Positions 56,821 through 64,000 of a stretch of 64,000 bases of DNA are shown piece by piece. The notes beneath the pieces are model-generated. The model saw nothing but the letters and a program-made list of their open reading frames with translations, did no database searches and was not told the origin of the DNA. The DNA lies in the NCBI GenBank assembly GCA_034509735.1, contig JACGWO010000008.1, positions 14,643,864 through 14,707,863 on the forward strand. The letters are read 5' to 3'. Within the stretch, counting starts at the first letter, position 1; each line of letters begins with the position of its first letter. The position numbers and the translations under genes were made by a program. This DNA is from Sesamum alatum. Taxonomy: Eukaryota; Streptophyta; Magnoliopsida; Lamiales; Pedaliaceae.

Positions 56821-57180
56821 TAAAAGTTCTAATATTTTAAAGCATGAAAGTACATGGAAAACAAGTGAAGCAGAAGAGTCATGAAACATACTTTAAAATG
56901 TAAGCTAGACATACCATGAAGCTTTCGAATCATTAAAGAACCTCAGTGCAGAAGATTTTCCTACTGCACAAAACTTACCTTATAAACCTCACATTCTTAT
57001 TCCTTACCTTAGAAAGGTTCTCAATGTACACTACAAAATAAATTAACGTGTAAGGTTTTCCGGAACGCAATACAAAAGCAATCGACCTCAAAAGCAATAC
57101 AACAAATAAACAATGTGGGAGATAAAAGCCTCTAAATAATAAAATCGATCAAAAACATATTTAGCAGATAGAAAAGATGA

Positions 57181-57436
57181 AATAATTGATGGAAACTAAT
57201 AAGATAATTTTGACTACCAAAGTATTAATCAAAATATCAAAATCTTTATATATATAAAAGCAGAGAAAGAGCATTCACGGAAGTGTCACCTTTCAAGCAT
57301 GGGGAGGTAAATAATTGATCGAAACTAATAAGATAATTTTGACTACCAAAGTATTAATCAAAATATCAAAATCTTTATATATATAAAAGCAGAGAAAGAG
57401 CATTCATGGAAGTGTCACCTTTCAAGCATGGGGAGG
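57181..57436. repeat. Perfect-looking tandem duplication, unit 128 bp
   Basis: 57181-57308 and 57309-57436 differ at only two to four positions (for example GATGGAAAC against GATCGAAAC, and CATTCACGG against CATTCATGG). Each copy ends with TTTCAAGCATGGGGAGG. A recent local duplication inside the module repeat. Confidence 0.9.
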
Positions 57437-59149
57437 CATTGAAAAACCTTCATACAACCACGTCTCCTTGATTAGACATAACTATTAAAAGTTTTCAATA
57501 TAGTACATATCTATATACAAATATAATATATAACAATAATACGTTATAAATTAAAATAAAAATATAAAATAGACTATACTTTTAGTGTATTAATAAATAT
57601 TTTAAAAGTCCTAATATTTTAAAGCATGAAACATGCACAAAAAGAGAACAAGTGAAGCAAGAAGAGACATGGAAAATACTTCTATCGTTCAAATTCAAAG
57701 TAAGATGTAAGCTAGAGAACATACCATGAGGTCTTGTTCCTTAGAAGCATTCTCTATGTAGACTTTAACAGCCTACAACAAAAGAAATGAACATGTAGGG
57801 TTAAAACAGAATCAGGGAAATCAATGACCATCCATAAAGATTAGCTTAGCTTATCCAAAGTCATTGACTTGTCGACAACAACGTAAAGTTCAAGGAGCAA
57901 TGATATATATTGCATCAAAACGACACTATTATTTGTTGTACACTTGAGTCACACAAAATAAAATACATACTACATATATGGGTTGGCACTTGATCACTTC
58001 CGAGAGATTGTATAAATGCATAAAGAGGAAAGTGAAACCAGAAATTATGGGGCATACTTTAATCACTCAAATTCGTAGTAAAATGAGAACAAGACATACC
58101 ATGAAGCCTTTGAATCATTAAAGAACCTCTGTGCAGAAGATTTTCCTATTGCATAATCACATTCTTCTTGTCCCTTAGAAGTGTTCTCAATGTAGATTAA
58201 CATGTAGGGTTAAACAGAACCAAGGAGATGATGATCATCAAAACAAAAGCTGACTGCAGGAAAATAAAACAGCCGAACTTGTCATATAAATGTAATGTTA
58301 TTGACCTCAGAAGCAATACAACAAACAAAAAATGTGGCAGATAAAAGCATCTAAATAATAAAACCGGTCAAAATAACATTTAGCAGGTAGAAAAACATGT
58401 CACCCAGAATAACAAACAGAAGATGAAATAATCGATCGAAACTATTAAGATAATTTTGATTACGTATCCAAGCCTTGATAAATATAAGAGTAGAGAAAGA
58501 GTATTTACAGAAGTGTCACCTTTCAAGCATGAGGAGGCATTGAAAGACCTTCACACGACTCGTAAAATAATAGCCAATAAGTTACAAGAAAAGGAATGCC
58601 TGTAAAATAATAAATTTTCAAGAAACCATTCTTTGAGTGACAAGAAGAGATTTTCACATATAAGAAAAAAACAAACCTAGAACATAATGAAAGCATTGGA
58701 CCATCTAAACAAAATAAGCACTTTATTTTTCACATATTGATATTAAATAAATTCTCCATATAGATCAACGTAAATATTGACAGAATTCAAGCCATTACAA
58801 GTGCTTTACCATGAATAAGCACTAAGTGATAAGAAATTATGTAAATCACATCTAAATCTGAAGGTTGCACATTCTTGCCATAATGTTCCAAACAACCTCT
58901 TTATCTCATAAACCCTGATGAGAACAAAGATGACAGATTGCAGATATAAAATGAAAAGGAGAGATGTTAGCAGATATAAATTGAAAAGGAGAGATGTTAT
59001 TCACAAAGATGAATCACATCAAAATGAAAATTTAAAAAAAAAACAAAAAAAACAACATGCATAGAAGCCGATACAGGAAAGGTGCCTTCGGTAGCTTGGT
59101 GGTGAATTGCATGATAGCATTTACTTTGCTAGAATTCAAGCAATGGCAT

Positions 59150-59530
59150 AAGTTCTTTTGTTTGTAAGGGAAAATCTAGAGAAAAACAAAGAATAGGACT
59201 CGAACCTTTCATATACTCATTCTCACAACTTCCATCCTTGCGGCGATGTCCACTCTCGGCATTTGCTGAAGAAGCTTTAGCGTCTCTTCCTCCTTTATGC
59301 TCATCCCGCTTTATTTTCCACTCTCCTCCAGCCACCAAACCATCGTTTCTTTTCCACCTTACTTTTCTGTTCCTACAACTTTTTGTGTCCCCAACAGGAA
59401 TATCCCTTAGCTCACAACAACTGTGACGGTGAGTGATAATGCCATTTCATTTTCTGAGTCCATCTTAAGTGCAACCTCAAGCTACTTTCTCTCTTCTTCT
59501 GTCAAAACATCATCAAGCTCACTCTTATAT
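59150..59530 (-). other. Possible exon of unknown host gene
   Basis: Minus-strand coding-like sequence, less AT-rich than its surroundings. One frame reads ELDDVLTEEERK, a stop, then LEVALKMDSENEMALSLTVT (about 59520-59430). After a possible acceptor CAG near 59420 another frame reads CCELRDIPVGDTKSCRNRKV, then RWKRNDGLVAGGEWKIKRDE and HKGGRDAKASSANAESGHRR. It ends near AAAG|GTTCG at 59200. I do not recognise a family. It sits amid module repeats A and B, so it may be the one less degenerate exon of the same old gene. Confidence 0.4.
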
Positions 59531-61950
59531 AAAAAGAATAAATATTTTAAAGCATGAAACATGAAACATACAGGAAAAGAGAACAAGTGTATATAAAAAG
59601 AATAAATATTTTAAAGCATGAAACATACATGGAAAGAAAACAAGTGAAGCAAGAAGAGTCATGGAGCATACTTAGATCATTCAAATTCAAAGTAAAATGT
59701 AAGCTACACATACCATGAAGCTTTCGAATCATTAAAGAACCTCAGTGCAGAAGATTTTCACAAAACTTACCTTATACACCTCACATTCTTATTCCTTACC
59801 TTATAGACCTCACATTCTTATTCCTTAGAAACGTTCTCAATGTACACTACAAAATAAATTAACGTGATTGGTTTTACGGAACCAGGGAGACAGATGATCA
59901 TCGATACAAAAGCTGACTGCAGGAAAATAAAACAGCCCAACTACCCCCTTGTCATATAAATATGATGTTTCTCGACCTCAGAAGCACTACAAAAATAAAC
60001 AATGTCGGAGATAAAAGCCTCTAAATAATAAAACCAATCAAAATAATATTTAGCAGATAGAAAAACATGTCACCCATAATAACAATTCATCTTTAAACAG
60101 AAGATGAAATAATCGATCGAAACTAATAAGATAATTTTGATTACCTAAGTATTAATCAAAATATCAAAACCTTGATATATATAAGAGCAGAGAAAGAGCA
60201 TTTACGGAAGTGTCACCTTTCAAGCATGGGGAGGCATTGAAAAACCTTCATACAACCACGTCCCTTGATTAGAAATAACTATTAAAAGTTTCCAAAGCGA
60301 GACCTTCCCACCAAGAACTGTTGTCTGAGCTTTTGGTGTGATATTTTAAATACATCGACTGAAGAGTTACTCGAAGTCAAATATGATAAGTTCAAAATGG
60401 GAAATGGGACATGCCAGCAATTTTCTTCATTGCTCTTTCAATTCATATAGCACAAATTATTCATTAAACAAATATGACAGAACGAACCTCTATCTAAGAC
60501 CTTACAGCGTCACCGAAAGATTGAGAGCAATAAGATTCAATATCCCATCTGTACCTATAACTATTACTATTTGTTATTGCTTTACTTCAAGAGCTTTTAC
60601 GAGGTGGAAACCTCAAACAAAAGAAGCTACAACATTTGCAAATGTTAACCCAGCAATATCAAAACAAGGATAAAGATACATCCTGCCTATTTCATTTAGT
60701 TACATGTTTTTAAACTTAACCTTCATTTTTGTTCCAAGAAAGGGATTTAATATGCAATGATAGATTTTAAGACTATTGATAGAGTTGGGATCTTTTCAGA
60801 ATAAAGTTCAATTTTTCATAGGGTACATAATTATTTACAGATCAGAGGCACACATCTGAGTCAAGAATCACAGCCGTAGTACCATGACAGCAAATGAGGG
60901 GTGATAAGCATCTAAGAAAGAGCTTAAGCACTCTCTGAATTTCAGGGCACATGACCTGACAAAAAGGATCCAAAATCCAATCTTTTTTATGTATCATGTA
61001 CGCATATATAAATATGAAATTATGAGTACATATCTATATACAAATATAAGATATAACAATAATACTTTATAAATTAAAATAACAATATGAAATAGACTAT
61101 ACTTTTAGTCTATATAAAAATAATAAATATTTTAAAGCATGAAACATGCTCAAAAAGAGAACAAGTGAAGCAAGAAGAGACATGGAGAATACTTCTATCA
61201 TTCAAATTCAAAGTAAGATGTAAGCTAGGGGACATACCATGAGGTCTTTGAACACAAAGAGAAACTTCGTGAAGAAAATTTTCGTACAGCAATCCTTAAC
61301 TTATAAACCTCACATTCTTCTTGTTCCTTAGAAATTCTCTATGTAGACTTTAACAGCCTACAACAAAACAAATGGACATAAAGGGTTAAAACAGAATCCG
61401 GGAAATCAATGACTTAACATTTAGTAGGTAGAAAAAACATGTCACCCATAATAACAATTCATCTTAAACAGAAGATGAAATAATCCATCGAAACTAATAA
61501 GATAATTTTGATCACCAACTTATCCAAGCCTTGATAAATATAAGAGTAGAGAAAGAGCATTTACGGACGTGTCACCTTTCAAGCATGAGGAGGCATTGAA
61601 AGACCTTCATACGAATTGTAAAATAATAGCCTATAAGTTACAAGAAAAGGAATGCCTGTAAAATAATAAATTTTCAAGACACCATTCTTTGAGTGACAAG
61701 ATGAGATTCACATATAAGAAGAAAACAAACCTAGAGAACATAATGAAAGCATTAGACCATATAAACAAAATAAACACTTTATTTTTCACATGTTGATATT
61801 AAATAAATTCTCCAAATAGATCAATGTAAATATTGACAAAAATTTAAGGCATTACAAGTGCTTTACCATGAATAAACCCTGAGTGATAAGAAATTCTGTA
61901 AATCACATCTAAATCTGAAGGCAAGCCTGCGGCTTGTGTTGTTTTATTCT

Positions 61951-62455
61951 CCAGCTGGGGTTTGGCTCAGGATTCCTGCTCAATTTATGACTACATATCA
62001 GCAACACTAAAATTATATAATTTATAATGAGCTAAAAAGTTAGTTTATAAAATGCTAATTCTTCATTCCCTCTTTATTAGATAGAGAACTTGAAGAAAGA
62101 ATCTCTCTTCTTTCTCTTAACAACTCAACCCTCTCTATTCCCTCCTTATTTTTATCCTAAACCTCAAACCGACGTACATTAGTTGCAAAAGTCATTACCA
62201 CTAAAATCAGAGACAACAGCATAACACCTTCGGCCACTAACCATGACCACGTCTATTATATGTATGGAAAATATTGAAAATGAGTTTTATTAAAATACTT
62301 TCATCAACATTTTGGAGGCAATGTGAAGTATTTGTCACACATATGAAGAGTATTCAAGCGTATCATATCGTATCCAAATATCCAACAAGGGTACAGCTCT
62401 TTGTACACTTACATGTACACATACGTGTTTATGTATATGCAAAACATTATTGTAG
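61951..62455. other. Spacer before gypsy element B
   Basis: No supported gene. The 62274-62460 part of a longer ORF is not gypsy-like. Gypsy similarity starts only at about 62460. Confidence 0.4.
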
Positions 62456-62459
62456 AAAA

Positions 62460-62654
62460 GTGCACATTCTAGATCAGAGAGTGGATTCAATCTTGCAACA
62501 GAAATGGATAACCAAATTGCTGGGACTCAATTATGAGGTTCATTACAAAAAGGGGAATGATAACAGAGCAGCTGATGCCCTATCCCGAGTAGAACATGAA
62601 GAACACTGCCATGCTATCGCCACTCAGATACCATTGTGGATACAGGAGCTGTAG
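62460..62654 (+). pseudogene. Gypsy B RNase H C-terminus
   Basis: Reads ILDQRVDSILQQKWITKLLG, then LNYEVHYKKGNDNRAADALS and R, matching L.EQR..T..QQKW..KLLG..Y.I.YK.G..N..ADALSR. A stop follows IPLWIQEL at 62652. The upstream part of the ORF (62274-62460) is unrelated. Confidence 0.85.
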
Positions 62655-62859
62655 AACAGCTATGAAAATGACACTGAGCTTCAGACCATCATTCAAGCTA
62701 AAATGGTAGATGCACAAGCATATCCTGAATATCTCTATCAAGGAGGATACTCAAGAAGAAGGGCAGAATCTGTGTGGGAAATCAAGGAGGAATAAGGGAA
62801 AAAATCATCAAATCAATGCATGATTCAGCTTTGGGTGGTCACTCTGGGATTACTGGTAC

Positions 62860-63402
62860 GTATCAGGACTGAAATCACTTTTTCAGTGGCCTACTCTAAA
62901 GGATGAAGTGCAGACTTGGGTCGAGGAGTGTGAAGTTTGCCAAAGATCCAAGCCTGAAAATTGTGCCTATCTAGGATTACTTCAGCCTTTACCTATTCCT
63001 GAGCAAGCCTGGTCTTGCATATCCATGGATTTCATTGAAGGCCCCCCTGTTTCTGAAGGAAAAGACTGTATTATGGTGATTGTTGACAGGTTAACTAAGT
63101 ACTCTCACTTCCTACCTCTCAAGCATCCTTATACAGCAACTAGCATTGCTAAAATTTTCTTTGACAATGTGTACAAGTTGCATGGTCTACCAGAAAGCAT
63201 TGTGACTGACAGAGACGAAATATTCACAAGCAGATTTTGGAAGGAGCTTTTCAGTCTATCTGGGGTTTCTCTAGACATGTCTTCTGCTTACCATCCGCAA
63301 ATTGATGGTCAAACAGAGAGTCAATCAATGCCAAGAAAATTATCTAAGGTGCATGTGCCAACAACATCCCAAGAAGTGGTCACAGTGGATAACTTTAGCT
63401 GA
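62860..63402 (+). pseudogene. Gypsy B integrase core
   Basis: A frame from 62908 reads MQTWVEECEVCQRSKPENCA, then LGLLQPLPIPEQAWSCISMD and FIEGPPVSEGKDCIMVIVDR, LTKYSHFLPLKHPYTATSIA. The catalytic Asp of MDF and of VTDRDEIFTSRFW are present. It continues with AYHPQIDGQTESQS, where Glu of QTE is the third catalytic residue. The zinc-binding CEVCQ pair is intact. Upstream 62730-62900 carries the integrase zinc finger region (HDSALGGHSGITGT) in another frame. After 63330 the frame shifts (LRCMCQQHPKKWSQWITLAE). Confidence 0.88.
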
Positions 63403-64000
63403 ATTTTGGTTCAACACCAATTTTCATTCAGGGCTAAAGACCACCTCCTTTCAGGCTTTATAAGGGTACCCTCCCAATCAGTTATCAATTGGTCCATATC
63501 TGCAAGGTCATCATACAGATGTGGAGGAACTCAGGAGAGAAAGGGTTAAGATAACCCAACTGCTGAGAGAGAATTTGCAGCAAGCTCAACAGAGGATGAA
63601 GTTGTATGCAGATAGAAGGAGAACAGAAAGGGAATTTAAGGTTGGAGATGAAGTTTTTCTGAAATTACAACCTTATAAACAGACTACTGAGGCCCTCAGA
63701 AAGAAATTGAAGCTGTCTGCGAAGTATTTTGGTCCCTTCCCAGTGATCAAAAAGATTGGCAAGGTAGCTTATAAACTTGCTCTACCTCCTGATTCTAGAA
63801 TACATCCAGTGTCTGATGTACCCTTACTAAAGAAGAAGATAGGTGCAAAGTACTTCCCCTCAGTGAACTTACCAGAATTTGAAGATGAGGTTTTCAAAGT
63901 CTATCCTGCAGCAATTCTGGCTCGAAGACTAGTGCCCAGGAACAATGTTGGAGTTCCTTAAGTACTTATCCAGTGGTCTCACTCCTCCCCTGATCTAGCC
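63402..64000 (+). pseudogene. Gypsy B integrase C-terminus and chromodomain-like tail
   Basis: Frame 63521-63961 reads MEELRRERVKITQLLRENLQ, then QAQQRMKLYADRRRTEREFK, VGDEVFLKLQPYKQTTEALR, and KKLKLSAKYFGPFPVIKKIG, the G..V.L.LQPY.Q.......KL...Y.GPF.VI..IG block. VAYKLALPPDSRIHPVSDVP follows, then the start of the tail, VYPAAILARRLVPRNNVGVP. A TAA codon at 63959 replaces the Gln that is common here (VPQVLIQW), and the reading goes on VLIQWSHSSPDLA to the window end, so this is a C-to-T nonsense change. Confidence 0.88.

Larger units (their letters stand above)
56820..61950 (-). repeat. Dispersed module repeat with exon-like pieces
   Basis: Two short modules recur in the same order. Module A (plus ACATACCATGA(A/G)G, then CTTTCGAATCATTAAAGAAC) is at about 56912, 57722, 58098, 59712 and 61236. 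Module B (TGTCACCTTTCAAGCATG) is at about 57288, 57417, 58518, 60215 and 61566. On the minus strand, module A ends CATG|GTATGT, a good splice donor, and begins near TTTGTGCAG, a possible acceptor. Module B has AAAG|GTGACA. The pattern suggests a multi-exon minus-strand gene duplicated several times and now decayed, but no exon codes a recognised protein. Confidence 0.55.
62460..64000 (+). mobile_element. Ty3/gypsy element B, 5'-truncated, runs off the window
   Basis: Starts abruptly within RNase H, then integrase and tail in order, all on the plus strand. The nearest relative in this window is element A. Less decayed than A: the frame breaks in only two or three places. Its 3' LTR would lie beyond 64000. 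No gag, protease or RT was found upstream, so the 5' half is missing. Confidence 0.85.

Noticed and set aside
59547..59732. 61-residue ORF with many Cys and Leu
   Set aside because: The same sequence appears at 61110-61292 as part of the module repeat. Both are AT-rich repeat frames.
60383..60673. 96-residue plus-strand ORF
   Set aside because: No recognisable domain, no signal, and opposite strand to the exon-like modules. Probably random.

Overview
This window looks like a gene-poor, repeat-dense stretch of a eudicot nuclear genome. The evidence is AT-rich DNA, plant-type Ty3/gypsy and Ty1/copia retroelements, L1-like LINEs with plant zf-RVT and RNase H domains, PIF/Harbinger and CACTA transposon remnants, and many small inverted-repeat elements with 9-10 bp target duplications. 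The species cannot be named from the sequence. I found no rRNA, tRNA or CRISPR array.

Layout. 1-745: 5' part of a minus-strand Ty1/copia element (gag, primer-binding site, LTR edge). 758-2250: scrambled LINE pieces. 3905-5889: decayed PIF/Harbinger element with a MYB/SANT-like ORF and a transposase, both minus strand. 7185-11923: a Helitron-like terminus and Mutator-like MITEs. 12335-16855: 5'-truncated L1-like LINE (minus) with an unusual palindromic repeat in its hinge. 16858-26800: chromovirus-type gypsy element A (plus), split by four or five insertions. 26874-27900: non-autonomous CACTA element. 28130-38263: structurally complete Tekay/Del-like gypsy element (minus) with both LTRs, a matching 5-bp target duplication, PBS and PPT, and an extra coiled-coil ORF between PBS and gag. 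39001-44433: more CACTA and Mutator-like MITEs. 44786-45703: copia 3' fragment. About 45704-48822: CACTA element with a five-exon Transposase_24-type gene. 48830-56035: about 7 kb of degenerate tandem repeats, the last part with a period near 1.2 kb. 56820-61950: dispersed copies of exon-like modules. 62460-64000: gypsy element B (plus), running off the end.

The only convincing candidate host gene is at 41985-42320. It is a 111-residue secreted peptide precursor with an SGPS core motif like those of IDA/PIP-type plant signalling peptides. Its TATA box lies between an upstream in-frame ATG and the chosen start.

Nearly all other coding sequence is transposon-derived and broken by stops or frameshifts. 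In the CACTA gene all four in-frame stops can be explained by C-to-T or G-to-A changes, as expected for old methylated transposon DNA. The most unusual items are the coiled-coil ORF inside the Tekay-like element, the SGPS peptide gene, the palindromic repeat in the LINE, and the large tandem arrays.
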